A stretch of 64,000 bases of DNA, taken from NCBI GenBank assembly GCA_021844275.1, contig JAKBTR010000050.1, positions 1-64,000 on the forward strand, in the 5' to 3' direction. Below the pieces are notes generated by a model that did not search any database, was not told the origin of the DNA, and saw only the letters and a program-made list of their open reading frames with translations. The stretch is from Nitrospirota bacterium. GTDB lineage: Bacteria; Nitrospirota_A; Leptospirillia; Leptospirillales; Leptospirillaceae. This document shows, in pieces, positions 50,924-60,227 of the stretch. Position numbers and translations under genes: made by a program. How positions within the stretch are numbered: position 1 is the stretch's first letter; every line of letters begins with the position of its first letter.

Positions 50924-52291
50924 GTGAAAAACACGCCTCCATTCAAAAAAGTTCTGGTCGCAAACCGGGGAGAGATTGCCCTCCGGATCATCCGGGCCTG
51001 CCGGGAGATGGGGGTGCGGACTGTCGCCATTTATTCGACCGCGGATCGGGAGTCTCTCCATGTTCGCATGGCTGACGAAGCCGTCTGTGTCGGCCCTCCG
51101 GAAACCAACCTGAGCTACCGGAACATTCCCAATATCATCAGCGCGGCCGAAATCACCCAGGCGGAGGCGATCCATCCCGGATACGGATTTCTTTCGGAAA
51201 ATGCCCACTTTGCAGAAATTTGCCAGTCGGCCGGGGTCGTCTTCATCGGTCCCTCCCCGGACAGTATTTCACTCATGGGCGACAAGGCCAGAGCAAAATC
51301 CCTGATGAAGGAAACCGGCGTTCCCGTTGTACCGGGGAGCGAGGGAGCGATTGTTTCCGAAGAGGAGGCAATGACCCTGTCCCGGGAAATCGGCTATCCC
51401 CTGATTATCAAGGCTTCTGCCGGAGGGGGGGGCCGGGGAATGCGGATTGTCCATCAGGAAAGCGAGTTCGACAACGCCCTCCACGCCGCCCAGACGGAAG
51501 CCTTCCAGGCGTTTGGCTCGAAGGAAGTCTACATCGAAAAGTACTTTCAGAATCCCCGCCACGTGGAGATCCAGATCCTGGCAGATACCGAGGGACGCGT
51601 CTATGCCCTGGGAGAGAGAGACTGTTCGATTCAGAGGCGCCACCAGAAACTTGTCGAAGAGTCCCCCTCGCCCGTCCTGTCATCCAGACTTCGTCAGGAA
51701 ATGTCGGACGCGGCGGTCCGGGCGGCACGCGCGGCAGGATACGTCAACGCAGGAACGGTCGAATTTTTGGTCGACGACCGCAAAAACTTCTTTTTCATCG
51801 AAATGAACACCCGTATCCAGGTCGAACACCCTGTCACAGAGACGCTGTTCCAGTACGATCTTGTCAAGGCCCAGATCCGGATCGCCGCAGGTCTTCCGGT
51901 CGATCCTCCCGGAAAATCCGCCGGACATGCGATCGAGTGCCGGATCAACGCCGAAGATCCCTGGACGTTCGCCCCCTCCCCCGGGCATCTGGATCGGTTT
52001 CTTGTCCCGGGAGGACCCGGCGTCCGGATCGATACGGCCTTTTTCGAAGGCGCCACCATCCCTCCGCAGTACGACAGCCTGATCGCGAAGCTGATCGTGA
52101 ACGGGCGGACACGGGAAGAAGCTCTCGACCGCATGGCGAGAGCTCTGGCCGAATTCGAGATCGAGGGGATTCGCACGACGATCCCCTTCCACATCGCCCT
52201 GATGCAGGATGAAGCATTCCGGAAAGGAACCTACTCAACCGGATTCGTCGAACACTTTCTGTCCCGGCGGCCATGGGAACGCCCCTCCTGA
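50924..52291 (+). CDS. accC: Biotin carboxylase of acetyl-CoA carboxylase
   Basis: 455 residues from a GTG at 50924. ATP-grasp features: [33 protein letters not shown] (glycine-rich lid), [25 protein letters not shown]. It carboxylates the biotin on AccB. Pair with accB is standard. Confidence 0.97.
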   Translation: MKNTPPFKKVLVANRGEIALRIIRACREMGVRTVAIYSTADRESLHVRMADEAVCVGPPETNLSYRNIPNIISAAEITQAEAIHPGYGFLSENAHFAEICQSAGVVFIGPSPDSISLMGDKARAKSLMKETGVPVVPGSEGAIVSEEEAMTLSREIGYPLIIKASAGGGGRGMRIVHQESEFDNALHAAQTEAFQAFGSKEVYIEKYFQNPRHVEIQILADTEGRVYALGERDCSIQRRHQKLVEESPSPVLSSRLRQEMSDAAVRAARAAGYVNAGTVEFLVDDRKNFFFIEMNTRIQVEHPVTETLFQYDLVKAQIRIAAGLPVDPPGKSAGHAIECRINAEDPWTFAPSPGHLDRFLVPGGPGVRIDTAFFEGATIPPQYDSLIAKLIVNGRTREEALDRMARALAEFEIEGIRTTIPFHIALMQDEAFRKGTYSTGFVEHFLSRRPWERPS

Positions 52292-52349
52292 TGGACCGAA
52301 AAAAGTCCGTCCGACGCAACTTCTTTCGCGATGGACGGGACGCCTCCGC

Positions 52350-52985
52350 ATGAACCTCCCTTTCCCGACCCTGATGTACCTGGCCGGAACGCAGGACTTC
52401 CCTTCATCCGAACTTTTTTTCGCCCATGTGGAAAGGGTCTGCAGGGCGGGCCTGAAATGGTTTCAGTACAGGGAAAAAGCGTTGACGGACTCTCTCTTTC
52501 TCGAGATGGCGGACCGCTTGAGAGAGCTGACCAGGCAGCACGGAACTCTTCTGACAATCAATGATCGCCCCGACATCGCCCTCCTTTCCGAAGCCGACGG
52601 TGTCCATCTGGGACAGGACGATCTGCCCTCCGTCCGGGAGTTCCGCAAGCTTTTTCCGTCGGACACCTTGCACCTGGGAATCTCGACCCACAATCTTTAC
52701 GAGGTCCGGCGAGCGCTTCTTCTGAAACCCGACTATCTGGGCGTGGGACCGATCTTCCCCTCATCGACGAAGGACACGGGAATCACGCCCCGGGGGATCG
52801 AAGCCATCCGGGAAACAGGCCATCTGACCTCCCTTCCGCTGGTCGCCATCGGCGGTATCACCCCGGACCGGGCCGGAGAACTCTACCAGGCCGGAAGCCA
52901 CGCCCTGGCCGTCTCGGGTGCCATCACCGCCTCTGGGGATCCGCTTGCCGTCCTGGAAGCGTTTTCCCGTTCCCGGTCATCCTGA
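52350..52985 (+). CDS. thiE: Thiamine-phosphate synthase
   Basis: 211 residues from the ATG at 52350; the ribosome site is weak. FQYREK, INDRPDIALLSEADGVHLGQDD, LGISTHN, GPIFPSSTKDTG and VAIGGIT match ThiE, which joins the thiazole and pyrimidine parts of thiamine. A TenI-type regulator is less likely given the complete motifs. Its last 9 bases overlap the end of the convergent EAL gene. Confidence 0.87.
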   Translation: MNLPFPTLMYLAGTQDFPSSELFFAHVERVCRAGLKWFQYREKALTDSLFLEMADRLRELTRQHGTLLTINDRPDIALLSEADGVHLGQDDLPSVREFRKLFPSDTLHLGISTHNLYEVRRALLLKPDYLGVGPIFPSSTKDTGITPRGIEAIRETGHLTSLPLVAIGGITPDRAGELYQAGSHALAVSGAITASGDPLAVLEAFSRSRSS

Positions 52986-55604
52986 CCGAGCCGGCAAAAA
53001 GGTTTTTCCCGACCGCAGGAACGCCTCGAAACTGTCCGACGGCAACGCTTCGCTGATCAGAAATCCCTGGACCACATCGCATTTCAGATTTTTCAGCATC
53101 GAAAGCTGGGTCTCTTTTTCGACCCCTTCCGCCACGACGGAAAGGTTCAGGGAGTGGGCCAGGGAGATGATCGCCGACACGATGGACAGGCTTTCGGGAC
53201 GATCTCCCAGCTGCGAAACAAACGACTGGTCGATCTTGAGTGCATTGACCGGAAGGCTGGCCAGGTAGCTCAGAGACGAATAACCGGTACCGAAATCGTC
53301 GATGGAAACCGTGATCCCCCGGGAACGGATCTCTTCGAGCTTGGCAATCGTTCCCGGCACGTCGTCGAGGATCAGACTTTCCGTGATCTCGATTTCCAGA
53401 AGACCGGACCGATTTTCGGGCCCCCACACCCGGACGAGCATCTCCAGAAAGTCCCGGTGACGGAGCTGAATGGAGGATACATTCACGGATACGCGGGGGA
53501 CCGGCAGGCCCTGTTCGATCCATCCGGAAAGATCGGACAGGGCTTTTTGGACCACCCATTCCCCGACCTCCAGGATCAATCCCGTTTCCTCCAGCGCCGG
53601 AATGAACCGGGAGGGAAAAACGATTCCCCACTCGGGATCCTTCCAGCGAATCAACGCTTCGACCCCTTCGAGCGTTCCAGTCGAAAGATGCACTTTCGGC
53701 TGGTAATACAGGACAAACTCGCCGTTTCGAAGGGCCCTGAGAAGCCGGGATTCCAGGGATAACCGTTCACGGACCAGATCATTCATTCCACGCGTGTAAA
53801 ACCGGAATGTCTCTCCGTCCTTCTGGGCGTTGGAAAGAGCCGTCGTCGCGGAGCTCAGAAGCGTTTCCGCATCCCGGCCATCCTCCGGGCTCAGGGAAAT
53901 CCCCATGCGCGTCAGGACCCGGACATCCTGGCCGGAAATGGAGAACGGATCCGAAAGCCTGGGGATCAGGCGGTCCTGAAGAAAATGGACGACATCCTCC
54001 ACCGACGGGAAAATATTCGCGCTGATCGCAAAAAGGTTGTCCCCGATCCGCCCGACCCGGTTGGCATTCAGAACGAGACCGGAAAGCCGGGAAGCATACA
54101 GTGCGATCATCTCATCGCCGGCCCCTCTGCCAAGGGTGTCGTATATGAACTGCATCCGTTCGATCGACAAGACCACGACAGCGGTCAGGGGAGAGAGATC
54201 TTCCGGCAAATCCAGGGACTGACGGAGCCGGTCAAGAAAAAGGGCCCGGTTCGCAAGACCGGTCACGTTGTCGTGGTAGGCAAGGTAATCGAGTTTTTCC
54301 CGCTTTTCAATCGCTTCCAGGGCGAAGGACAGATTGTCCGCAAGTTCCCGGAGAAGTTCCCTCTCCGCCGAATCGAAAGTGCGCTGGTCGTCGGAATGAA
54401 AAACCAGGGCGCCGTTTTCCGACTCACCCAAGCGGATGGAAAAAGCGGCCACCACGTGAACGCCTGGCTCTTCCGGAAGGATCGGGTCCCCGGAAACGAG
54501 AGGGATGGAAAAGACGGCGTCCCGCTTTTCTCGAAGAGTCCTGACAATCTCGGAATCTTTTTCCAGGAAACGGTCTGTCCAGCTCCCGCTTTTCGGGATC
54601 TCCGCATTTTTCGCCTGCCAGGCGACGGCCCGGCACATACCGGTCGAAGGATGGAGTCCCGCGATCCAGACGGCCGGAAAATTGCCGTCCTCGATCGAAA
54701 GGCGGCAAAATTCCCGATACAGGTCTTCCCGTTCCCGTATGCGGACAATGACCGCATTGATGCCGCTCAGAAGCCTCAGGCTCCGGTTGATGCGGACAAT
54801 GCGCAGCTCCTGTTCGTGGTGGCTGGTGATGTCGATGGACACCCCGGCAACGCGGGAAGGTTCTTCGTCCGTCCCCGGTATCGCAAACCGGTTGGCGAGC
54901 CAATACCGCGTAACGCCGTTCATCCGGGTCACCTCGACCGTCTGGATCGAATGGCCCGTCGACAGGACCCTCCGGTCATTCCCCCACAGGCCCTCGCAAA
55001 TGTCCGGTTCCCAGATTTCCGAAATGTGCTTCCCCAGAACCTCTTCCGGTCTTTTGGAAAAGGTCCGGAACCAGAAGTCGTTGACGTACTGGTAACGGCC
55101 GTCTGCCTCCCGGATATAGGCGACGCCAGCAAAGTTCTGCATGAAGGCGGAAAAGCGGGATTCGCTTTCCCGGAGGGCTTCTTCCGCCTTTTTCAGAAGC
55201 TTTTTCTTCCGGGCATTGGCGATGGCCTGGACGACGGCCAGTCCGAGCCGGTCCTGGTGCTCCTTCAGGATGTAGTCGGTGGCGCCGTCCCGCATCGCTT
55301 CGATCGCCCGTTCCTCGCCGATCGTCCCGGACACGAAGATGAAGGGAGTGTCCGGAAGTTCCTGTCGGGTGATGGCCAGAGCCTTGAGACCGTTGAAATT
55401 GGTGGGAAGGGTGTAGTCGGACAGGATGACGTCGGGCAGAAAGGAATGAAGGGCGTTGTTGAAATCCGCCTCCTCCGCCACCACAAGCGTCTCCACAGAC
55501 AGGCCGGCCCGGGAAAGCTCCCGGACCTCGATCTCGACGTCCTCCGGAACATCTTCCAGAAACAGAACCCGCACCTTCCGGTCGGAAAAATCGTCAAAAA
55601 TCAT
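52977..55604 (-). CDS. REC-PAS-GAF-GGDEF-EAL phosphodiesterase
   Basis: 875 residues. A receiver domain (about 10-130; acidic pocket and phospho-Asp in DVILSDYTLP, Lys in YILKEH) is followed by PAS (~150-270), a GAF-like domain (~285-430), a GGDEF domain whose signature is I-G-D-N-L (520-524, so inactive) and an EAL domain with E649-A-L, NVSSIQL, EITESLIL and DDFGTGYSSL. It should therefore degrade c-di-GMP under receiver control. It is the last gene of a trio with a response regulator and a histidine kinase. Confidence 0.88.
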   Translation of the reverse strand: MIFDDFSDRKVRVLFLEDVPEDVEIEVRELSRAGLSVETLVVAEEADFNNALHSFLPDVILSDYTLPTNFNGLKALAITRQELPDTPFIFVSGTIGEERAIEAMRDGATDYILKEHQDRLGLAVVQAIANARKKKLLKKAEEALRESESRFSAFMQNFAGVAYIREADGRYQYVNDFWFRTFSKRPEEVLGKHISEIWEPDICEGLWGNDRRVLSTGHSIQTVEVTRMNGVTRYWLANRFAIPGTDEEPSRVAGVSIDITSHHEQELRIVRINRSLRLLSGINAVIVRIREREDLYREFCRLSIEDGNFPAVWIAGLHPSTGMCRAVAWQAKNAEIPKSGSWTDRFLEKDSEIVRTLREKRDAVFSIPLVSGDPILPEEPGVHVVAAFSIRLGESENGALVFHSDDQRTFDSAERELLRELADNLSFALEAIEKREKLDYLAYHDNVTGLANRALFLDRLRQSLDLPEDLSPLTAVVVLSIERMQFIYDTLGRGAGDEMIALYASRLSGLVLNANRVGRIGDNLFAISANIFPSVEDVVHFLQDRLIPRLSDPFSISGQDVRVLTRMGISLSPEDGRDAETLLSSATTALSNAQKDGETFRFYTRGMNDLVRERLSLESRLLRALRNGEFVLYYQPKVHLSTGTLEGVEALIRWKDPEWGIVFPSRFIPALEETGLILEVGEWVVQKALSDLSGWIEQGLPVPRVSVNVSSIQLRHRDFLEMLVRVWGPENRSGLLEIEITESLILDDVPGTIAKLEEIRSRGITVSIDDFGTGYSSLSYLASLPVNALKIDQSFVSQLGDRPESLSIVSAIISLAHSLNLSVVAEGVEKETQLSMLKNLKCDVVQGFLISEALPSDSFEAFLRSGKTFLPARSG

Positions 55605-55670
55605 CCCGTCTCCTTTGGTTCATGGCATAGGACGAAGAAGCGGTTCCTCCGGAATCTCCCGAAAACGCCT

Positions 55671-56117
55671 TCATTGTTCCGGAACCCGGTTGGTCAGGAT
55701 CCAGTAGAACCCGATCCCGGACACCGTCTTCACGAACTCCTCAAACTCGACCGGCTTCACGATGTAACTGTTGACACCCAGGCGATAGGCCTCCACCAGA
55801 TCCCGTTCCTCGTTCGACGAGGTCAGCATGACCACGGGGATCTGCTTCAGATTCTCGTCGGCCTTGATTCTCCGCAAAACCTGAATCCCGTCGAGTTTCG
55901 GGAGCTTGAAATCGAGCAAGATCAGACGCGGAGGACGGTCCGGTTGATCCGGGAACTTCGCCTTCCCATAGAGATAATCCAGCGCCGCTTCCCCGTCCTG
56001 CACCCAGGTGACCTTGTTGATGAAATGGTGTTTCTGGAGCGCTCTCCGGGTCAGTTCCGCATCGTCCGGACTGTCCTCGACCAGAAGGATTTCGACAGTT
56101 TCGACACCCTCGCCCAT
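55671..56117 (-). CDS. Single-domain response regulator (Rcp1-like)
   Basis: 148 residues, one receiver domain. The acidic pair is in LLVEDSPDDAELT, the phospho-Asp in LILLDFKLPKLDG, Thr/Ser in VMLTSSNEE, Lys in YIVKPVEF. No output domain. The TRRALQKHHFINKV variant is typical of Rcp1, partner of phytochrome-type kinases. AAGGAGAAAC lies before the ATG. It sits between the kinase and the phosphodiesterase. Confidence 0.88.
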   Translation of the reverse strand: MGEGVETVEILLVEDSPDDAELTRRALQKHHFINKVTWVQDGEAALDYLYGKAKFPDQPDRPPRLILLDFKLPKLDGIQVLRRIKADENLKQIPVVMLTSSNEERDLVEAYRLGVNSYIVKPVEFEEFVKTVSGIGFYWILTNRVPEQ

Positions 56118-56178
56118 CCTGTTTCTCCTTGTCCTTTCACCTATTTTCCCATCAAGTCACCCAACTGGTAAATCCCGA

Positions 56179-57966
56179 TCAAACAGGCGGCCCGGTTCGC
56201 TTCGGGAGGGAAAAATGAAAAGTGGCTCCTTCTCCCGGCACGCTCTCTCCCCAGACCTGTCCGCCGTGCCGGGAAATTACCCGCTGGACAATGGCGAGAC
56301 CGACGCCCGTTCCCGGAAATTCCGCCTGGGAGTGCAGACGCTGAAACACCTTGAAAAGCTTTTCGTAATACTGCATGTCGAACCCGACACCGTTGTCCCG
56401 GACGGTGTACACGATTTCCTCCGACTCCGTGGTCCCGTCGACATGAACGGACGGCTTGTCCGATTTCCCCGAAAACTTGACCGCATTCGACAGAAGGTTC
56501 GTCCAGACCTGGGTCAGGAGAGTCCTGTCTCCCCAGGCCGGGGGAAGATCGGACGTGAAGACCTCGACGGCCGTCTCATTCTCCCTTGCCGACAGAATCC
56601 CGGAAAGGATCTCCCGGACCAGTTCGTTCATGTCCACAAGAGTCCAGGAAAACGCTTTCTTTCCCATCCGGGAAAAAGCCAGAAGGTCGTCGATCAGGTT
56701 GGACATTTTCCGGGTATTGTTCCGGATCACCCCGATCACCCTCTCCCCTTCGGCGTCCAGCTTTCCCGCATAGTCATCTTCGAGAATGCGGGAAAACCCG
56801 TCGATGGCCCGGAGAGGGGCCCGCAGGTCATGGGAAACGGAATAAGAGAAGCCCTCGAGTTCTCCGTTCGTGACTTCCAGCTGGATATTCCTCTCCAACA
56901 GCGTCCGGTTGAGATCCAGGATCTTCTCCTCGTCTCCCAGCTTTTCCGTCATGTCCAGGAGAACCCCGCGCGTGGAGAGAAATTTTCCCGAGACATCCCG
57001 GAGCACGCTGGCGTTCAGCAACACCGGAAGGAGGGATCCGTCCTTCCGGACGAACCGGAGCCGGAGATCCCGCACCGGTTCTCCCCGCAGCATGCCCTGG
57101 AAGACTTCCCGATAACGGGACTGGTCTTCCGGGCAAACCAGGTCGAAAATGCTCTTTACCCCCTCGATTTCCTCCCGCCGGTAACCGAGCCACTCCAGTT
57201 CCGTTTCGTTGATTCGCAGGAAGGTCCCATTCTCGTCGACCGAATGGTAGCCGCACGGTGCGTAATCGTAGAGGTCCCGGATTTCGTCTCCGTATTGCCG
57301 GGCTTTCTGTTCCGCACGCAGTCGCCGGTCGATCTCGCGGGACAAAAAGACGGCGGAAAATCCGATCATCAGAACGCTGACGGCCAAACCGCTTCCGACG
57401 AAGGGGAGAATCTTTTTCTTCGCCTTGAAAAACTGGAGGGAACGCCGTCTGAGCCTCCGATATTCGGACGACTTCATGGACTGTGTCACCTGCCGAATCC
57501 GGTCCATCACGTTTTTTCCCCTGAGCATGACCGTCTGGAGAGCCTCCCGATTTTGAGGAAGCGTCCCTCTTCCGAGAGCCACCCCGTTCTCCAGAAGGAA
57601 CAAACGTTGTTCGACCAGTTTTCCGAGCTTGTCGACACGCGCTTTTTGCTCCGGCCGGTCGGACACGAGATTCGACAAGTCCCGGACATGCCCCTCAACC
57701 CGCGTCACCGCCGCCTCGTACGGGGAGAGGAAGGACGGCATGCGTGTGATGAGATATCCCCTCTCTCCTGTTTCGGCATCCTGGAGTTCGGAAAACAGTC
57801 GGTCGACCGAGGTCAGGACCATCCAGGAGTGCTCGACCCTGTCGGATTCCTGCAAGAATGATTCAAGAAAGTGAAGAGAGACGACCCCCATCCAGAACAG
57901 GATGCCGATCGCGAGAAGAATCATCAAAAGAGAAAGACGGCGGATGTTCAACAAAAAGGAGGTCAT
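56179..57966 (-). CDS. CHASE3-PAS sensor histidine kinase
   Basis: 595 residues from the ATG at 57966 (a GTG at 58074 gives a longer form). Two membrane helices (about 11-30 and 185-207) enclose a CHASE3 domain with DAETGERGYLITRMP. Then PAS (about 230-360), HisKA with S-H-D-L-R-A-P-L (phospho-His) and HATPase with DNGVGFDMQ and GTGVGLAIVQRV. It likely phosphorylates the response regulator encoded 61 bases downstream. Confidence 0.88.
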   Translation of the reverse strand: MTSFLLNIRRLSLLMILLAIGILFWMGVVSLHFLESFLQESDRVEHSWMVLTSVDRLFSELQDAETGERGYLITRMPSFLSPYEAAVTRVEGHVRDLSNLVSDRPEQKARVDKLGKLVEQRLFLLENGVALGRGTLPQNREALQTVMLRGKNVMDRIRQVTQSMKSSEYRRLRRRSLQFFKAKKKILPFVGSGLAVSVLMIGFSAVFLSREIDRRLRAEQKARQYGDEIRDLYDYAPCGYHSVDENGTFLRINETELEWLGYRREEIEGVKSIFDLVCPEDQSRYREVFQGMLRGEPVRDLRLRFVRKDGSLLPVLLNASVLRDVSGKFLSTRGVLLDMTEKLGDEEKILDLNRTLLERNIQLEVTNGELEGFSYSVSHDLRAPLRAIDGFSRILEDDYAGKLDAEGERVIGVIRNNTRKMSNLIDDLLAFSRMGKKAFSWTLVDMNELVREILSGILSARENETAVEVFTSDLPPAWGDRTLLTQVWTNLLSNAVKFSGKSDKPSVHVDGTTESEEIVYTVRDNGVGFDMQYYEKLFKVFQRLHSQAEFPGTGVGLAIVQRVISRHGGQVWGESVPGEGATFHFSLPKRTGPPV

Positions 57967-58435
57967 CGTCGAAAACACCGCCCGGCCGACCGTCCTCCGG
58001 AAAAAAGCCTCTGGAAGAAAGGCTCTACCAAAAAGAAAAGAGATAAGTCGGACTTCAACCCGGGCGCCCTCCACTCTCTGACCTATCCGGTGAATCAGAA
58101 CGATCCCGGGAACCCTCCAGGCCAGCCTTCAGGGACCGGGAGGTTCCATTTCTCCACTGGGATCACAGTATTTTCTCAGTATTTTTTAAGATTACCCGAA
58201 TATTCTGGCGAGTCAATTCTTTTCTCATTCCGGATCCGAAATTTTCTCCTGTGTTCCCGATCATTAAAAATGGGCAACAAACCGAAAAGTCCTTGTCGGG
58301 TGCGGTGAATTCAGGCATTCCCTTGAAAAATCCGCAAGGGAAGTTCATCCCTGATTTTCCTCCCGATAAAATTCATATTTTTCAATAATTTTATATTTTA
58401 ATTTTATTATTAATTTAATTTATCAAAAATAATGC
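57967..58435. other. Gene-free stretch ending in an AT-rich island
   Basis: No convincing gene. From about 58370 to 58434 nearly every base is A or T, in sharp contrast with the GC-rich surroundings, and it leads into the promoter of the small repressor gene. A short AGGGA/TCCCT stem lies near 58337-58353. Such AT-rich leaders often mark acquired DNA or a site for a nucleoid protein. Confidence 0.6.
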
Positions 58436-58463
58436 TTGACGTACGTCACAATGGTGCTACTAT
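58436..58463 (+). promoter_or_regulatory. Promoter of the RHH gene with two operator-like inverted repeats
   Basis: TTGACG at 58436-58441, 16 bases, TACTAT at 58458-58463. The -35 is inside a perfect 12-bp palindrome TGACGTACGTCA (58437-58448), and the -10 is flanked by ATGGTG (58451-58456) and CACCAT (58466-58471). The second repeat reaches into the start codon at 58470. Both are well placed for autorepression by the ribbon-helix-helix protein. Confidence 0.65.
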
Positions 58464-58469
58464 TACACC

Positions 58470-58649
58470 ATGAAAAGGTTCACGCTGCGTCTGGATGAAA
58501 ACATCTACTGGCGAGTAAGGGTGCTGGCCCGAAAGCACAAGCGCTCCCTGAACAACGAGATTTGCTTCCTCCTGCAAGAGGTCCTGCAATCCAGCGAAGC
58601 GATCCTCGTCGAACAACCCCAACGGAAGGAGAAGCAGAATGCCGAATGA
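58470..58649 (+). CDS. Arc-type ribbon-helix-helix DNA-binding protein
   Basis: 59 residues (ATG at 58470, TGA at 58647-58649). The strand K-R-F-T-L-R-L-D, helix A ENIYWRVRVLARKHKRS and helix B LNNEICFLLQEVL match the Arc/MetJ family, which binds palindromic operators as dimers of dimers. The -10 box ends only 6 bases upstream, so the mRNA would be leaderless or nearly so. Likely autorepressor and controller of the five genes downstream, 170 bases away. Flanking DNA on both sides is AT-rich. Confidence 0.75.
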   Translation: MKRFTLRLDENIYWRVRVLARKHKRSLNNEICFLLQEVLQSSEAILVEQPQRKEKQNAE

Positions 58650-58819
58650 GAAACCTTAAAACTTTTTCAATAAGAAACTTCATGAACATATTTATTGATT
58701 GTTAATGAAAAGCAGATCTGTCCCGCCAGGCTCTCAAGACCGGAGAAGCGGAGTCTGGTTCAAGCGGGGAGACGGGCTTTGAGGACGAAAACGACAGAAC
58801 CCCGGAAGGAGAAATCGCG

Positions 58820-59143
58820 ATGATCACCAAAAAAACCCTGCTGCAGATATCCCGGTCGGTCGAGGAATATTACGAGATGCTGGCGCATCTCCAGCAGAAC
58901 AACGACCAGATGTCCGAATTGCAGCGCCGTGGCGTCGAAATCACGACCCAGCGGCTGGAAGTCGTCAAGGGACTGGAAGATACCCATTCCCTGCTGGCGG
59001 AAATCAAGACGCGCCAGCAGGCCATGGTCACCAAGGAGCGGGAACTCGCAGCCCTTGAGCAATCCATCATGGACCGTGTCCGGATGATTTCGGACGACAC
59101 GAAGGCCATTCTGGCCAAGTTGTCCGAAGGTCTGGAAGAATAG
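58820..59143 (+). CDS. Small coiled-coil protein
   Basis: 107 residues with GGAAGGAG eight bases before the ATG. The chain is almost all helix with heptad-like repeats (about residues 25-100; LEVVKGLEDTHSLLAEIKTRQ in the middle). No signal peptide, membrane helix or Cys. No known family. It opens the co-directional group with the membrane protein 11 bases downstream; GC-rich third positions support coding. Confidence 0.6.
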   Translation: MITKKTLLQISRSVEEYYEMLAHLQQNNDQMSELQRRGVEITTQRLEVVKGLEDTHSLLAEIKTRQQAMVTKERELAALEQSIMDRVRMISDDTKAILAKLSEGLEE

Positions 59144-59154
59144 GAGACACTCTC

Positions 59155-60207
59155 ATGAACTTTTTTTCATCGGACAAATTCGATCCGGAAAAACTTCTCC
59201 CGCCTCTTCCTCCGGAAGAGTCTTCCTTCTCTTCGGAGGCCAAGGCCCGGGAAATCGGAGAAAAGGACGGAAAGGAGCGCATTCCGGAAATTACCGCCTA
59301 CGCTCCTTCCCAGTTTGAACTCGGACTGCTTTCCTATGGCGAGCAGAGAGTCAACCGGGTTGTGGAAAGCGCCCAGGAGTCCAGGGCCAGAATCAATAAG
59401 TCACTCCAGCCGATCATTTCGAGGCTCTCCAACATCAACACCCGCTGGCGCAACGTCCGGGACCGTGTAGAAGACCGGAAAAAGCAGCTCGACCGGGATT
59501 TCATCGTTCCCCTGAACAAGATTTTTCACTGGGGGATCATCATTTTTCTGGGGTTTGGCGAGTTTCCGCTGAACGCCATCGTTTTCCGGATGTTCGGCGA
59601 ACCGGAACTGATGACCTACATCATGAGTTCGACTTTGGCCGTCACAATTCCTCTCCTGGCCATGTACAGCGGCATTCAGCTCCGGCACGGCGTGCCAAGG
59701 CTCGCCGGAAACATCATCGTCGGCGGCCTGATGCCGGTCTCCATCGGAGGAGCCCTCGGAGCCGTGACTTACGTCCGCTCCGTCTACCTCGAAACCGGCG
59801 GACATATCCAGAACGCCATGGGGTCGGATCCGAAAGCCCTGGGGTATTCGATTTTCGCCTTGAATCTCCTGGTCTTCTCGGCCGCTCTGGTCACTTCGTA
59901 CATGTCGCACGACCCCGACGAGAAGCTCGACCATCTTCGCCGCTCCATCATCACGCTGGAGCAAAAACGGAAACCCCTTCTGGTTACATATTCGGAAACG
60001 GCAAGCCGCTTGAACGCCGTTCTCCGGGTGGCTTCGGCCCGCATCGAAGCGGAGCGTGCCCGGACGCTATCCCTGATTTATCTGTATCGACAGGCCAACT
60101 CCAATGCCAGAAGCCCCAATCCGGTCCCTCTTGTCTTCAACCGACCGCCGGAGTTTCCGCAGGCCAAACTCTGGGACGCAGTCACCGAGAATCCTGACGA
60201 TATCTGA
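59155..60207 (+). CDS. Membrane protein with coiled coils
   Basis: 350 residues with AGGAG before the ATG. The N-terminal ~115 residues are soluble, Pro-rich then coiled coil (up to RDRVEDRKKQLDRD). Four hydrophobic helices follow at about 123-143 (containing F-G-E-F-P-L-N-A), 153-172, 182-205 and 232-250. The C-terminal ~90 residues are again helical, with the last coil near LRRSIITLEQKR. No known family; the E-F-P-L-N pattern inside a helix recurs in uncharacterised plasmid/phage-type membrane proteins as I remember them. Confidence 0.6.
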   Translation: MNFFSSDKFDPEKLLPPLPPEESSFSSEAKAREIGEKDGKERIPEITAYAPSQFELGLLSYGEQRVNRVVESAQESRARINKSLQPIISRLSNINTRWRNVRDRVEDRKKQLDRDFIVPLNKIFHWGIIIFLGFGEFPLNAIVFRMFGEPELMTYIMSSTLAVTIPLLAMYSGIQLRHGVPRLAGNIIVGGLMPVSIGGALGAVTYVRSVYLETGGHIQNAMGSDPKALGYSIFALNLLVFSAALVTSYMSHDPDEKLDHLRRSIITLEQKRKPLLVTYSETASRLNAVLRVASARIEAERARTLSLIYLYRQANSNARSPNPVPLVFNRPPEFPQAKLWDAVTENPDDI

Positions 60208-60227
60208 CGATTAGAGGAGACATTTCC

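Noticed and set aside
53985..56171. 728-residue + strand frame opposite the EAL protein and response regulator
   Set aside because: High-GC antisense frame with no domains; both minus-strand genes under it have complete catalytic motifs.
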